Below are positions 7,800 through 17,882 of a DNA stretch of 64,000 nucleotides, in pieces (position 1 is the stretch's first letter; each line of letters opens with the position of its first letter). The stretch is from Gammaproteobacteria bacterium (GTDB lineage: Bacteria; Pseudomonadota; Gammaproteobacteria; Pseudomonadales; Halieaceae), in assembly GCA_024742415.1 (NCBI GenBank), contig JANSYN010000001.1, positions 372,001-436,000 of the forward strand, in the 5' to 3' direction. The notes below the pieces were generated by a model. That model was not told the DNA's origin. It ran no database searches and worked only from the letters and a program-made list of their open reading frames with translations. Made by a program: the position numbers and the translations under genes.

Positions 7800-7986
7800 A
7801 CCACATACCTCGGTGCTACCTGTTGTTTTTTATTATCGCTGCGCGTACTAGCGTGCAGTCGTTGCTCATCGTGCGGCGTCATCAGGCCAGATAACCAGCG
7901 CACACCTGCCAGTTTGCTTGCTTCTGTGTGGCCGCTTGCGCTATGGGGTTCCTACCGCGTCGCGCATAACGCGGCCCATTCGCAGA

Positions 7987-10755
7987 CTACAGTGCCCTGA
8001 TTTTTAGCAGTTGCTGCTGCAGTGTTGCCAGTGCCTGTTGCTGGTGATCGAGTTTTTCCTGCTCTTTTGCGACCACCGCCGCGGGCGCTTTTTCGACAAA
8101 ACCGGCGTTGCCGAGTTTGCCCTGGATTCTTGCGACTTCTTTCTCCAGTTTGCCGATGTCCTTGCCAAGGCGTGCGATTTCGTCGTCTTTATCGATGATG
8201 CCGGCAATGGGCACGAGTACTTCCAACTCGCCAGCCAGTGCGGTTGCGCATGGCGGCGCTTCGACGCCGTCGCCAAGCCAGCTGACGTTGGCAAGTTTAG
8301 TCAGCTTTTTCAGGTATTGCGAATTTTGCGCCAGCCTTTTTTTGTCAGCGGCGTCGCCCTTGGCCAGCAGTACCGAAATTTCCTTGCCGGGCGGGATGTT
8401 CATCTCCGCGCGAATCGTGCGTACCGCCAGAATGACTGACTGGAGCCATTCGATGGCGTCGTTCGCCTCAGCGTCCTGAGCGGTTTGCGCGGGCTGCGGA
8501 TAAGGCTGCAGCATAATAGTAGCCCCCTGTTTGCCTGCAAGAGGCGCCACGGATTGCCATATCTCCTCTGTGATAAATGGCATCATGGGGTGCAGCAGAC
8601 GCAGGGCAACCTCCAGCACCTGGGCCAGTGTGCGGCGCGTACCGCGCTTGGCCGCGTCGCTGGCGTTGTCATCCCACAGTACGGGCTTGGACAGCTCCAG
8701 GTACCAGTCGCAGTATTCGTTCCACACGAAATCATAGAGCGCCTGTGAGGCCAGGTCGAAGCGATAACTGGCGACAGCGCGTTCAACTTCCTGCGCTGCC
8801 TGGTCCGCCTTGCCTATGATCCATCGATCGGCAAGGCTCAGCTGTACGTCAGCCCCGGGTTCCAGGCCGCAGTCCTGGCTCTCGCAGTTCATCAGCACAT
8901 AGCGCGCCGCGTTCCAGATCTTGTTGCAGAAGTTACGGAAGCCCTCGATCCTGCCAACATCGAATTTAATGTCCCTGCCTGTCGAGGCCAGCGAATAGTA
9001 GGTGAAGCGCAGGGCGTCCGTACCGTAGGCCGCCAGCCCGTCAGGGAACTGCTTGCGTGTTGCCGCCTCCACGCTGGCAGCAAGCTGTGGCTGCATCATG
9101 CCGGCCGTGCGCTTGCTCACCAGCGATTCCAGGTCGATGCCGTCGATCAGATCAATTGGGTCCAGCACGTTGCCCTTGGACTTGGACATCTTCTGGCCTT
9201 CCGCATCGCGCACCAGTCCATGCACATACACCGTATGGAAGGGTACTTCGTTGCGAAAGTGCAGCGTCATCATGATCATTCTGGCAACCCAGAAAAAGAT
9301 AATGTCGAAGCCGGTTACCAGCACGCTGCTCGGGTGAAAGATCGCCAGTTCCCTGGTTTCCTGCGGCCAGCCCAGTGTTGAGAACGTCCACAGGGCGGAG
9401 GAAAACCAGGTGTCCAGCACGTCTTCGTCCTGGCGCAGCGTGACCTCTGGACCGAGCTGGTGCTCGCTGCGAACGCTGTCTTCGTCGGGGCCCACGTAGA
9501 CCTTGCCCTGGGCGTCATACCACGCTGGTATGCGGTGCCCCCACCACAATTGCCTACTGATGCACCAGTCCTGGATGTCGCGCATCCAGGCGTAGTAGGT
9601 GTTTTCCCACTGGCGCGGTACAAAATTGATTGCGCCGCTTTCCACGGCTTCTATGGCGGGCCTGGCCAGTGTCTTGGCATCGACATACCACTGGTCTGTC
9701 AGGTAGGGCTCAATGACGACGCCGGAACGGTCGCCACGCGGGACCTTCAACACATGGGGCTCGATTTTTGCGAGCAAACCCAGTGCTTCGAGATCGGCAA
9801 CGACCTTCTTGCGCGCCTCGAATCGATCCAGGCCCTGGTAGGGGGCCGGTGCGGCGGCGCTGATGGCAGCGTCGCCATTGAAGATATTGATCATCGGCAG
9901 GTCGTGTCGCTTGCCCACCTCGTAATCGTTAAAGTCGTGAGCGGGGGTGATCTTCAGACAGCCGCTGCCAAACTCACGATCCACGTAGCTGTCGCCAATC
10001 ACGGGTATTTCGCGGTCACACAGCGGCAGCGCGACGGTTTGACCGATCAGGTGATTGAAACGCTCATCGTCGGGATGCACGGCAACGGCGCTGTCGCCCA
10101 GTAGCGTTTCTGGTCGCGTGGTGGCGACGGTAAGATATCCTTCACCGGATGCAAGCGGGTAGTTGATGTGCCACAGGTGCCCCTGTTCTTCCTCGGCTAT
10201 CACCTCCAGGTCAGAGATCGCGGTATGCAGTGCCGGATCCCAGTTCACCAGGCGCTTGCCACGGTATATGAGTCCTTCCTTGTGCAGTCGGATGAAAACT
10301 TCCTGCACAGCCGCGCTGAGCCCGGGATCCATGGTGAAGCGCTCGCGCGACCAGTCCAGTGATGAACCCAGGCGCCGCAACTGCTGTGTGATCGTGCCGC
10401 CGGATTCCTCCTTCCATTCCCACACCTTTGCGTTGAAGGCCTCACGACCCAGGTCGTGCCGGGTAAGGCCCTGTGCCTCGAGTTGCCGTTCCACCACCAT
10501 CTGCGTGGCGATGCCCGCATGATCAGTACCCACCTGCCACAGCGTGTTGAAACCGCGCATCCGGTGGTAGCGGATCAGGGCGTCCATGATCGCTTCCTGA
10601 AAGCCGTGCCCCATATGCAGGCTGCCGGTGACGTTCGGGGGAGGGATCATGATGCTGTAGGCCTGCTCACCTCCCTGCGGTGCGAAGTAGCCAGAGGCTT
10701 CCCAGTGCTGGTACCAGCGGGTTTCGATAGCGGCGGGTTGGAAGGTTTTTTCCAT
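7987..10755 (-). CDS. valS: Valyl-tRNA synthetase
   Basis: This 922-residue class Ia synthetase charges tRNA-Val. The HIGH-type motif is in [15 protein letters not shown] near residue 45, and the KMSKS motif is in [14 protein letters not shown]. The editing domain, anticodon-binding region ([14 protein letters not shown]) and a C-terminal coiled coil ([15 protein letters not shown]...) are all present, so the protein is full length. It follows pepA and holC on the same strand, the common gammaproteobacterial order pepA-holC-valS, with about 105 bases between holC and valS. Confidence 0.98.
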   Translation of the reverse strand: MEKTFQPAAIETRWYQHWEASGYFAPQGGEQAYSIMIPPPNVTGSLHMGHGFQEAIMDALIRYHRMRGFNTLWQVGTDHAGIATQMVVERQLEAQGLTRHDLGREAFNAKVWEWKEESGGTITQQLRRLGSSLDWSRERFTMDPGLSAAVQEVFIRLHKEGLIYRGKRLVNWDPALHTAISDLEVIAEEEQGHLWHINYPLASGEGYLTVATTRPETLLGDSAVAVHPDDERFNHLIGQTVALPLCDREIPVIGDSYVDREFGSGCLKITPAHDFNDYEVGKRHDLPMINIFNGDAAISAAAPAPYQGLDRFEARKKVVADLEALGLLAKIEPHVLKVPRGDRSGVVIEPYLTDQWYVDAKTLARPAIEAVESGAINFVPRQWENTYYAWMRDIQDWCISRQLWWGHRIPAWYDAQGKVYVGPDEDSVRSEHQLGPEVTLRQDEDVLDTWFSSALWTFSTLGWPQETRELAIFHPSSVLVTGFDIIFFWVARMIMMTLHFRNEVPFHTVYVHGLVRDAEGQKMSKSKGNVLDPIDLIDGIDLESLVSKRTAGMMQPQLAASVEAATRKQFPDGLAAYGTDALRFTYYSLASTGRDIKFDVGRIEGFRNFCNKIWNAARYVLMNCESQDCGLEPGADVQLSLADRWIIGKADQAAQEVERAVASYRFDLASQALYDFVWNEYCDWYLELSKPVLWDDNASDAAKRGTRRTLAQVLEVALRLLHPMMPFITEEIWQSVAPLAGKQGATIMLQPYPQPAQTAQDAEANDAIEWLQSVILAVRTIRAEMNIPPGKEISVLLAKGDAADKKRLAQNSQYLKKLTKLANVSWLGDGVEAPPCATALAGELEVLVPIAGIIDKDDEIARLGKDIGKLEKEVARIQGKLGNAGFVEKAPAAVVAKEQEKLDHQQQALATLQQQLLKIRAL

Positions 10756-10860
10756 CGGTCTTGGGGCAGCCTGAATTTTAGGAATGTGGGTTGGAGTCGA
10801 TGCCGGTTGCGGGGGCGCAGTATACGTTAGTCACGCCGCGCGGGAAAAGCGCAAGCGCGC

Positions 10861-11280
10861 TCACAGGTCGTGTTTTTCCAGCTGGTAGCCCCGTTCCTTA
10901 TAGAACTTCCAGGAACTGCGCAGCGCGGCGAGGCTTTGTGGATCCTGCGTAACCACTTCAGCAACGCGATTGAAGCGGCTGAAAAATGGCGGTACATCAA
11001 GCTGCAGGTTGATAAGCAGATCGCTGTGATCGCTGGGTTCCTGCCCCCAACCAATGGCAATTTGCGAGCTGTCGTCGCTGCCCAGCAGGGCGTGGGGGAG
11101 AAAGCTCCCGGCCCTGAACCCCCACAGCTTTTCGTCGAGTTGCTCAGCCTGGGGGCGGTCTTCGGCGTTGATAAAAATCCTGTGCCCCTGCTGGAAGGCC
11201 TTTTCAGTCAGGCGCATGGCGATCTCCAGCCGCCGCGACACCTGCGGGCTTTGCACAACATAGAAACCGACGCGCGTCAT
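10861..11280 (-). CDS. holC: DNA polymerase III subunit chi
   Basis: A 139-residue protein matching HolC over its length. Conserved blocks include the N-terminal VGFYVV, then RIFINAEDRPQAEQLDEKLW and LPHALLG, and the late IGWG and DLLINL. Chi joins the clamp loader through psi and contacts single-strand binding protein on the lagging strand. Its ATG overlaps the pepA stop codon by one base (TGATG), so translation is coupled. Confidence 0.95.
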   Translation of the reverse strand: MTRVGFYVVQSPQVSRRLEIAMRLTEKAFQQGHRIFINAEDRPQAEQLDEKLWGFRAGSFLPHALLGSDDSSQIAIGWGQEPSDHSDLLINLQLDVPPFFSRFNRVAEVVTQDPQSLAALRSSWKFYKERGYQLEKHDL

Positions 11281-12776
11281 CAGCGCGCCGTGGTTTTATC
11301 GATCAGGTATTGCGTCAGCATGGCCACCGGGCGACCTGTCGCGCCCTTGGGTGTGCTGTCCCATGCGGAACCTGCGATATCCAGGTGCGCCCAGCTCAGC
11401 CCTTCGGTAAAGCGCGAAAGAAAACAGGCCGCGGTAATGCTGCCGCCGCCCGGACCGCCGATGTTGGCGATGTCGGCGAAGTTACTGTTGATCTGGCGCT
11501 GGTAATCATCCCAAAGCGGCATGCGCCAGTTGCGGTCGTGGCTTTCTTCGCCCGCGTCCAGCAGTGCTTGCGCGAGTGCGTCATCGCGGGTGAACAGGGC
11601 AGAGGCGTGAGAGCCCAATGCGACGACACAGGCGCCAGTGAGCGTTGCAATGTCGATCACAGTCGCCGGCTTGAAGCGACGCGCATACGTCAGGGCGTCA
11701 CACAGTACGAGGCGGCCTTCGGCATCGGTATTGAGTACTTCGATGGTTTTCCCGGCCATGCTGGTGACCACGTCGCCAGGCTTGGTGGCGGTACCACTGG
11801 GCATGTTTTCAGCCGCTGCGACGATGCCGATGACATTGATGGGAAGGTCCAGTTCAGACACCGCCTGCATCGTGCCAAAAACGCTGGCGGCACCACCCAT
11901 GTCGAATTTCATTTCGTCCATTTTCGCGCCCGGCTTGAGCGAGATGCCGCCACTGTCAAAAGTGATGCCCTTGCCCACCAGGACGTAGGGTGCGTCCTTG
12001 GCCTTGCCGCCCTTGAAGTTCATCACGATCAGGCGCGCTTCCTGCTGGCTGCCGGCAGATACCGACAGCAGCGCACCCATACCCAGCTCGCGCATTTTTT
12101 TCTCATCGAGAATGCTCACCGACAGTTTACTGGAGCGCCTGGATAGCTTGCGTGCCTCGCTGGCCAGGTACGTCGGGGTGCAGATATTGCCTGGCAGATT
12201 GGCCAGCTCGCGCGCGCTGTTCACGCCCTCGCCAACCAGCTTGCCGGTCTTGAGTGCGCGATTGGCGCTGGCAACCGGTATGTCATTGCCCACGTTGACG
12301 ATCAGCCGGGCGAGCTTCGCTGCTTTTTTGGGCTTGGACAGTGTGCGTTGGTAGCGGTAGTTGGCGGTGGTGATGTGCCGTGCCAGAAAGCCAAGACACC
12401 ACTGCCGGTCCGCCGCTTTGAGTTTGACCGTGTTCAGATGCAGCGTTGCTTCCTTCAGGTTCAGGGGCTTGAGCGCGGTATAGATCGTATTGCACAGGCT
12501 GCGAATCGCCTTGCGATCGATACTACCGGGCTTGCCATAACCCACCAGCAGTATGCGCTGGGGGTTGCCAGCGAGGGTCAGCAGTTGATGCTGGCCCTCT
12601 TTGCCGCTGAAATCCCCGAGTTTGATGGCCTCCTTGACAAGGCCGGTGCTGGTCTTGTCGAGCAATTTACCCAGGCCGGGAAGCTTGCCGTCACTGGCCA
12701 GCGGTATGATGGCGCACTGGGTGGTGTGTCTGGCAGTATCGGAGAGGTTCTTTGCGGTAAAGGCAATGGCGGGCAT
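11280..12776 (-). CDS. pepA: Leucyl aminopeptidase (M17 family)
   Basis: This 498-residue protein carries the M17 metal and catalytic signature: VGKGITFDSGGISLKPG, then MKFDMGGAASVFG, and the family hallmark NTDAEGRLVLCDAL. It removes N-terminal residues from peptides in the cytoplasm with two divalent metals; E. coli PepA also binds DNA. AAGGA lies six bases before the ATG. It heads pepA-holC-valS. In many relatives the divergent genes next to pepA are lptF and lptG; here they are absent and an RDD gene follows instead. Confidence 0.97.
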   Translation of the reverse strand: MPAIAFTAKNLSDTARHTTQCAIIPLASDGKLPGLGKLLDKTSTGLVKEAIKLGDFSGKEGQHQLLTLAGNPQRILLVGYGKPGSIDRKAIRSLCNTIYTALKPLNLKEATLHLNTVKLKAADRQWCLGFLARHITTANYRYQRTLSKPKKAAKLARLIVNVGNDIPVASANRALKTGKLVGEGVNSARELANLPGNICTPTYLASEARKLSRRSSKLSVSILDEKKMRELGMGALLSVSAGSQQEARLIVMNFKGGKAKDAPYVLVGKGITFDSGGISLKPGAKMDEMKFDMGGAASVFGTMQAVSELDLPINVIGIVAAAENMPSGTATKPGDVVTSMAGKTIEVLNTDAEGRLVLCDALTYARRFKPATVIDIATLTGACVVALGSHASALFTRDDALAQALLDAGEESHDRNWRMPLWDDYQRQINSNFADIANIGGPGGGSITAACFLSRFTEGLSWAHLDIAGSAWDSTPKGATGRPVAMLTQYLIDKTTAR

Positions 12777-12881
12777 GGGGATTCCTTGGATTAATCAACG
12801 CGCACTAGTGTAAGCGCAGATTGCCTGAAACTAAACAGCTGTGCGTGCCCTCGCGTCGGACGGTGCCGCTCGCATCGCCGC

Positions 12882-13349
12882 TTACGGGGGTGGGCCGGTG
12901 TCGGCGGACGCTTCGTCTTTGGCCATCAGTTGCAGTTCAGTGCGCGACAGGTAGTCGTGCCAGTAGCGTCCACGCCGATCGACCAGCCGCCACAGGTAAC
13001 CCATGCCCAGGCAGGCAGCGGAGACCGTCGCTGCAAGGCAGCGCAGCAATCCGTCGGTAAAACGCGGTTCACCGCCGTCGAAACGCACCAGCCGGATACG
13101 CCAGGCCTGCATACCCAGCGTTTGTCCGACTTTCATCCAGAAGACGATAAAAAAACCGCCAACGCTGCCCAGTACCAGAACCTGTGCAAGCTGCGGGTGT
13201 AATTCATGCGAGGCACTGCCCAGCAGCTTGACTTGAACGCCCAGCGCCGCCGCGTTGACCACTGCCACGACGGCAATGACCAGCATCGAGTCATAGAACA
13301 TCGCCGCGAAGTGACGCAGCAGGGAGGGTTTTGGCAGTTCGCTAGGCAT
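12882..13349 (-). CDS. RDD family membrane protein
   Basis: A 155-residue integral membrane protein with about three hydrophobic segments (SMLVIAVVAVVNAAALG, VLVLGSVGGFFIVFW, and one near LRCLAATVSAACLGMGYLW). RDD-type features are visible: Phe-Tyr-Asp in helix 1, KVGQTLGMQAWRIRLV, and the late DRRGRYWHDYLSRT. The function is unsettled; some family members have been linked to ion transport. It lies upstream of pepA in the same orientation with a gap of about 105 bases. Confidence 0.88.
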   Translation of the reverse strand: MPSELPKPSLLRHFAAMFYDSMLVIAVVAVVNAAALGVQVKLLGSASHELHPQLAQVLVLGSVGGFFIVFWMKVGQTLGMQAWRIRLVRFDGGEPRFTDGLLRCLAATVSAACLGMGYLWRLVDRRGRYWHDYLSRTELQLMAKDEASADTGPPP

Positions 13350-13448
13350 GGCGCGAGTTTATCACCATCAGGTCTGTGTTGCCCTGATTGTTGTTTGAGC
13401 GCGGCTTCAGCCGCGTGCTACATTGATCGCGGCGCAAGAGGCAGATGC

Positions 13449-14138
13449 ATGCACATATTGCTGGTAGAGGATGACACACAGGTCGGACAGTTCATCGCCG
13501 ATGAGCTGCTTGCGGCGGGTCATCAGTGTGACTATTACGGCGATGGCGCTGCCGGTTTGGAAGCCGCACTGTCTGCTCCCTTTGACGTCATTGTTGTAGA
13601 TCGTATGCTGCCGCAGCTCGATGGTTTGATGCTCATTGAGCGACTGCGCGCCGGTGGGGATCACACGCCGGCGCTGGTGTTGAGCGCCCTGGGCGAGGTT
13701 GATGACAGGGTGCGCGGCCTGCAAAGCGGAGCGGATGACTACCTGGTGAAGCCCTTCGCCATGGCGGAACTACTGGCGCGGCTGGACGTGTTGCATCGAC
13801 GTGCCGCGATGGCGCACGCTGAGGCGGTCACGGTGCTGGTGGTTGAGGATCTCTCGATGCACTTGCTGCAACAACGGGTGGAGCGGCAAGGCCGTGAGGT
13901 GTCTTTGCAGCCCAGGGAATACAAGCTGCTGGAGTATCTGATGCGGCACGCCGGCCAGGTGGTGACACGGGCGATGCTGCTTGAGCATGTCTGGGGCTAT
14001 CACTTTGACCCGCAGACCAACGTCATTGACGTGCATGTGTCACGCCTGCGCCAGAAAATCGATCGCGAATTCGACCGACCCTTGCTGGCAACGGTTCGCG
14101 GCGCTGGTTATCGCCTGGGCGACGCTGCCCCGCAATGA
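13449..14138 (+). CDS. OmpR/PhoP-family response regulator
   Basis: The 229-residue protein has a receiver domain (residues 1-118) and a C-terminal winged helix (about 128-226). The acidic pocket is in LLVEDD, the phospho-acceptor is Asp51 in VIVVDRMLPQ, and the conserved lysine is in DYLVKPF. The DNA-binding part contains LQPREYKLLEYLMRH and TNVIDVHVSRLRQKI. The start is the ATG at 13449 with AGAGG upstream; the longer open frame begins inside the RDD gene's antisense and is not used. The partner kinase starts ten bases downstream. The signal sensed is unknown. Confidence 0.95.
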   Translation: MHILLVEDDTQVGQFIADELLAAGHQCDYYGDGAAGLEAALSAPFDVIVVDRMLPQLDGLMLIERLRAGGDHTPALVLSALGEVDDRVRGLQSGADDYLVKPFAMAELLARLDVLHRRAAMAHAEAVTVLVVEDLSMHLLQQRVERQGREVSLQPREYKLLEYLMRHAGQVVTRAMLLEHVWGYHFDPQTNVIDVHVSRLRQKIDREFDRPLLATVRGAGYRLGDAAPQ

Positions 14139-14148
14139 GCCGATACTG

Positions 14149-15540
14149 ATGCTTGCCAGAGACGTTTTCAGCAGCCTGACTTTTCGCTATATCACCAAGT
14201 ACGTCGTCGTGCTCAGCTTGACGGTGTTTTTTATTCTCGGCGCATTTTATGCCTACTTCAGCTACACCTCGTTTCGCGATCTGGGCAATGCGGTCATGGA
14301 CGAGCTGCGTACCTTGCAGGCAATTCATGAGCGCGAGGCGCTCGCCGGAGTAGAGCGTTACATTCACCAGCAGACCAGCGCCGCGTCCATGCATCGCTAC
14401 TATTATTTGGTGACCGATGCGGCCGGCGTGAAAGTGGCGGGCGATTTACCGCCCGCGCCCAGCTACAGTGAACTTGACGATGGCTGGCTCGGATTTGAAA
14501 TGGCCCTGCAGGATTGGGGGGGAGCCGTGCAGGTGGATTTCATAGCGCGACCAATAGCCCTGGATGCACAGTACCAGGCGATCGTGGCGCGCAGTTATGC
14601 AGACATCGTGGAACGCGCCAGGCTCGTCATTGCCAATCTTATACGGGCCATGCTGGCCACTATCTTGTTGGGTATCGCCGGCGGCTACCTCAGTGCAGCC
14701 AGCGCCCTGCGGCGGGTTGAAACCATCAACCAGGACATCGCCCGTATCATCCGCGGGGACCCAAGCCAGCGCCTTAACGTGGAAGATGAGAAAGGCTACG
14801 TGCGCGGGTTGGCGCTGGTGGTCAACCAGATGCTCGAGCAAATGGAATCGCTGATGCAGGGCGTGCGCCGCGTCTCCGACAACATCGCGCATGACCTGCG
14901 TACGCCCTTGACGCGTATGCGCAACGACCTGACGTTGCTGCGTGATGCCCACGCCGGTGGGCCGGCGGCCGACCAGATAGAACGCATTATCGATGATTGT
15001 GATGACCTGCTGACATCCTTCAACGCTTCGTTGCGTATCTCCGCGCTGGAATCGGGCAGCCGTCCGCTGGCCAACCAGCGTGTTGACCTCAATCGGTTGC
15101 TACAGGATGTGGTAGAGCTGTATGAACCGCTGGCGCAGGAGCGCCAGATAACGCTGTCACTGATCTTCGCTGCGCAATGTGCTTGTCGCGGTGAGTCCGA
15201 TCTGCTGTTCCAGCTTTTTGCCAACCTGCTCGATAACGCCATCAAGTACACGCCCGAACAGGGCAGTATCAGCGTTGCGATGGACCTGGATACGCCTGGC
15301 CTGTGTACGATCACAGTGCAGGACAGCGGCCCCGGTATTCCCGCCCACGAGCGCAAGAATGTGTTCAGGCGATTCTATCGCGTGGAATCAAGCCGGGGAG
15401 AGTACCCCGGGCACGGCCTCGGCCTGAGCCTGGTGGAGGCGATCGCCCGCTTCCACGGCGGCAGTGTGGAACTGCACAACCCCGGTCAGGAGGGCGAGCA
15501 GGGGGGATTGCTGGTGCGCGTGAGTGTGCCTGCGCTCTAA
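14149..15540 (+). CDS. Sensor histidine kinase
   Basis: A 463-residue inner-membrane kinase. Transmembrane segment 1 lies near residues 16-40 and segment 2 near 160-185, enclosing a periplasmic domain of about 120 residues. A HAMP linker follows (LRRVETINQDIARII). The phospho-acceptor is His248 in NIAHDLRTPLTRM. The ATP-binding N box is LLDNAIKYT, and the G boxes read VQDSGPGIP and GHGLGLSLVEAI. The ATG at 14149 is chosen because the family N-terminus starts there, directly after the regulator stop. The two genes form a two-gene operon. No ligand can be inferred. Confidence 0.94.
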   Translation: MLARDVFSSLTFRYITKYVVVLSLTVFFILGAFYAYFSYTSFRDLGNAVMDELRTLQAIHEREALAGVERYIHQQTSAASMHRYYYLVTDAAGVKVAGDLPPAPSYSELDDGWLGFEMALQDWGGAVQVDFIARPIALDAQYQAIVARSYADIVERARLVIANLIRAMLATILLGIAGGYLSAASALRRVETINQDIARIIRGDPSQRLNVEDEKGYVRGLALVVNQMLEQMESLMQGVRRVSDNIAHDLRTPLTRMRNDLTLLRDAHAGGPAADQIERIIDDCDDLLTSFNASLRISALESGSRPLANQRVDLNRLLQDVVELYEPLAQERQITLSLIFAAQCACRGESDLLFQLFANLLDNAIKYTPEQGSISVAMDLDTPGLCTITVQDSGPGIPAHERKNVFRRFYRVESSRGEYPGHGLGLSLVEAIARFHGGSVELHNPGQEGEQGGLLVRVSVPAL

Positions 15541-15593
15541 GCCGGTGGCACGCCCGCCGCGTTGTGCTTGCGCCAGGCCTGGGTGCCGCGGCG

Positions 15594-15638
15594 TGTGCAG
15601 TGCCGTTGCCTGTGTAGTGCCGTTGCCTGTGCAGTGCC
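15594..15638. repeat. 17-base tandem repeat, about 2.6 copies
   Basis: Units start at 15594, 15611 and 15628 with the pattern TGTGyAGTGCCGTTGCC; the third copy is partial. It lies in the convergent gap between the kinase and the proline-rich protein gene. I see no function for it. Confidence 0.8.
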
Positions 15639-15726
15639 CAGGCGTGCGCCCTCGGTAGTGTGTGCGACCCGCATTATTTGCGTTGGGCCCCCATTTCGAG
15701 GGTGCTGCGTGGGTCGCCCGGGCGCA

Positions 15727-16572
15727 TTATTCTTCGACAGTGATGTGATCGGTGGAGGGTGGCGGCGGCGGCGCGCCCTTGCGGTACTTGTCTTCGATCA
15801 GTTCACTGCCCGTTGGCGCAAGCGCTATGGCCGACAGGTCCACACTTGGTGGTGGGGCCGGTTGCGCTGCGCAATCGGCAAAGTCGGTGCCTTGGGGTGT
15901 CAGGTCAAGGGCTGTGATGTCCGGCTCCAGGGGTAGCTCCGCAGAGGGCAGGTTGGGGATGAGTTCACCGGGCGCACTGACGTCCAGGTGGCTGGTGTCC
16001 GGTGCGGGCGGTGGTGGCTTGCCAGGTTCCGCCAGGCGCTGCGCCTGTTCATCAACACGCAAAGCGGAGGTGTCGATCGAGCGCTGCGGCGCCGGTGCTC
16101 GCTCCTCGGGGCGCAAAACCTCTGTTCCCCTGGGGGTAACACGCAGTTTGTCGGCGCTGTCCTGGGGTGATGCCCATTCCTTGAAGGCCCTTGCCAGCTC
16201 TTCCTCGGAGGCGCCAAATGTGTCTTCGCCACTTGCCGCGGTAAGCGCAGCGACACGCTCCGCAGTGGTGAGTTTTTTTGTCGGCTGCGCTGCGCTCGGC
16301 TGGTCGGTAGCGCTGGCCTGATCCGCAGGTGCGTCGTTTGCTTCGAGCGTGCGCACAATCGCCACCGCGCCGGCACGTGCCATGGCCTGCTCGTATTTGC
16401 TGGCAGTGTCGGCGTCGCAGTTTTTCTTTAATAGCTGCAGGTCACCGCTGAACAGTTTGTCCAGCACACTGTCATCGGCCTTGAAGATTTTGCCCAGGTT
16501 CTGGCGCACCTGGGCAGGATCATGCTGGTCGGCGATTTGTCCTGAATAATAGATGTTGTAGCGCTTTTCCAT
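15727..16572 (-). CDS. Uncharacterised protein: small N-terminal domain plus proline-rich repeat tail
   Basis: 281 residues, no signal peptide and no membrane helix. Residues 1-75 (YNIYYSGQIADQHDP..., KIFKADDSVLDKLFSG, LLKKNCDADTASKYEQAM) resemble a short domain I recall from the N-termini of many gammaproteobacterial proteins of unknown function. The rest is low-complexity and repeats a short pattern at least four times: Asp-Thr/Ile/Leu-Ser/Thr-x-Leu, a hydrophobic pair, then Pro/Ala-x-Gly-Ser/Thr/Glu. Examples are DTSHLDVSAPGE, DITALDLTPQGT and DLSAIALAPTGS, separated by runs of up to five prolines. The ATG at 16572 has only a weak GGA before it. It is transcribed divergently from the AraC gene. 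The function is unknown; the repeats suggest docking sites. Confidence 0.7.
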   Translation of the reverse strand: MEKRYNIYYSGQIADQHDPAQVRQNLGKIFKADDSVLDKLFSGDLQLLKKNCDADTASKYEQAMARAGAVAIVRTLEANDAPADQASATDQPSAAQPTKKLTTAERVAALTAASGEDTFGASEEELARAFKEWASPQDSADKLRVTPRGTEVLRPEERAPAPQRSIDTSALRVDEQAQRLAEPGKPPPPAPDTSHLDVSAPGELIPNLPSAELPLEPDITALDLTPQGTDFADCAAQPAPPPSVDLSAIALAPTGSELIEDKYRKGAPPPPPSTDHITVEE

Positions 16573-16753
16573 GGTCCGGATCCACGAACTTCTCGCTGTA
16601 TTATTCATGAGAGTATACGTCACGCAGCGCCACAGGTCGCGCCGACGGCCGCAAACTGTTACCAATCATTACACTGCCGCGATACGTGAGCATCTGGTAC
16701 CATCGCGCGCTCAATGTCGAACACGCCTTCCGCTCGCATCAAAGGCACGTTTT

Positions 16754-17791
16754 ATGAGTGACCAGGTACCCACCCGCTTCGTGCGAACCCTGCTGCGCAT
16801 GGTGGGGGATCGTGGCTACGACTTTTCAGCTCTGCTGAACGATGCCGGCCTGGAGTTCGACCCCCTGGATCAATCCCACCCGCGCTACCGCAGCGAGATA
16901 AGCGCGATGCAGTACTCGCGTGTTTACCAGAGTGTGCTGAGCTTGCTGCAGGATGAAACCTTCGGCACCACCGGCAGCGAGCTGGTCGCGCCCGGTGCTT
17001 TTCGTATGATGTGCTACTGCATCATCTCCTGTGGCACCCTGGGTCAGGCGATCCAGCGTGCATCAGAGTTCTACCGGACCTTCTTCGACGAGCGCAGCCA
17101 GCTGTATGCGAACTTCAGTGATCAGTACGCACGCGTGGGCTACCGCACTATGCAGCGCCAGGGTCGCCCACAGGTGGAGGCCGCAGACGCCTACGGGTTG
17201 TCCATGTGGCACCGCTTTTTTGGCTGGTTGTGCGGTCGTCCGCTGGAGTTGCAGCGGGTAGATTTTACCGGTGCGGAACCCGAACGGCGCGAAAAGTACG
17301 AAAAACTGTTTGGCTGCCCGCTGTATTTCAACCAGTCCAATGATCTGCTGTATTTCGACAGCGCCTGCCTGAACTGGCCCGTGGTGCATACCGAACACTC
17401 GCTGCGCGAGTTTCTGCGTACTGCGCCGTATCAGCTGCTGCTGATGGAAAACGATCCCGAGGGCAATAACCTTTCGGCCCAGGTCAAGGCGATGATCGGC
17501 CATGACTTCAGTGAGGGCTTTCCCGGCTTTGAAACGATCAGTAGCGCACTGAATATGTCGGCACCCACGCTGCGCAGGCGGCTCAAGCGCGAGGGGACGA
17601 CGTTTCAGCAGCTCAAGGATGAGGCTCGCTGTGAGGCGGCGATGCTCTGCCTGGATCGCCCCGAGCTGTCGATCAACGAAGTGGCGCTGCACATGGGTTT
17701 TACTGATCCCAGCGCCTTTCATCGCTCGTTCAAGAAGTGGACGGGACAAACCCCCGGCCAGTATCGAACCGCGCGCCGCGCGTCCCGCTAG
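16754..17791 (+). CDS. AraC-family transcriptional regulator with arabinose-binding-type N-terminal domain
   Basis: A 345-residue regulator. The N-terminal 200 residues match the AraC_binding_2/Arabinose_bd type found in OruR/ArgR-like regulators (RFVRTLLRMVGDRGYDFSALL, FRMMCYCIISCGTLGQAI). The C-terminal hundred residues hold the double helix-turn-helix: MSAPTLRRRLKREGTTFQQL and LSINEVALHMGFTDPSAFHR. The ATG at 16754 is where the family fold begins; the longer frame upstream is antisense to the neighbouring leader. Related regulators often control lipid or aromatic catabolism. The catabolic cluster starts about 3 kb away, so a link is possible but unproven. Confidence 0.92.
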   Translation: MSDQVPTRFVRTLLRMVGDRGYDFSALLNDAGLEFDPLDQSHPRYRSEISAMQYSRVYQSVLSLLQDETFGTTGSELVAPGAFRMMCYCIISCGTLGQAIQRASEFYRTFFDERSQLYANFSDQYARVGYRTMQRQGRPQVEAADAYGLSMWHRFFGWLCGRPLELQRVDFTGAEPERREKYEKLFGCPLYFNQSNDLLYFDSACLNWPVVHTEHSLREFLRTAPYQLLLMENDPEGNNLSAQVKAMIGHDFSEGFPGFETISSALNMSAPTLRRRLKREGTTFQQLKDEARCEAAMLCLDRPELSINEVALHMGFTDPSAFHRSFKKWTGQTPGQYRTARRASR

Positions 17792-17882
17792 CGAGCACAG
17801 CCGCGCACTGTGCGGTGGGTGTGTCGCGCTGGCCGCTCTGCTAAAATAGCGCGTCCTGTCAACACGGATTTACACCGGCATC

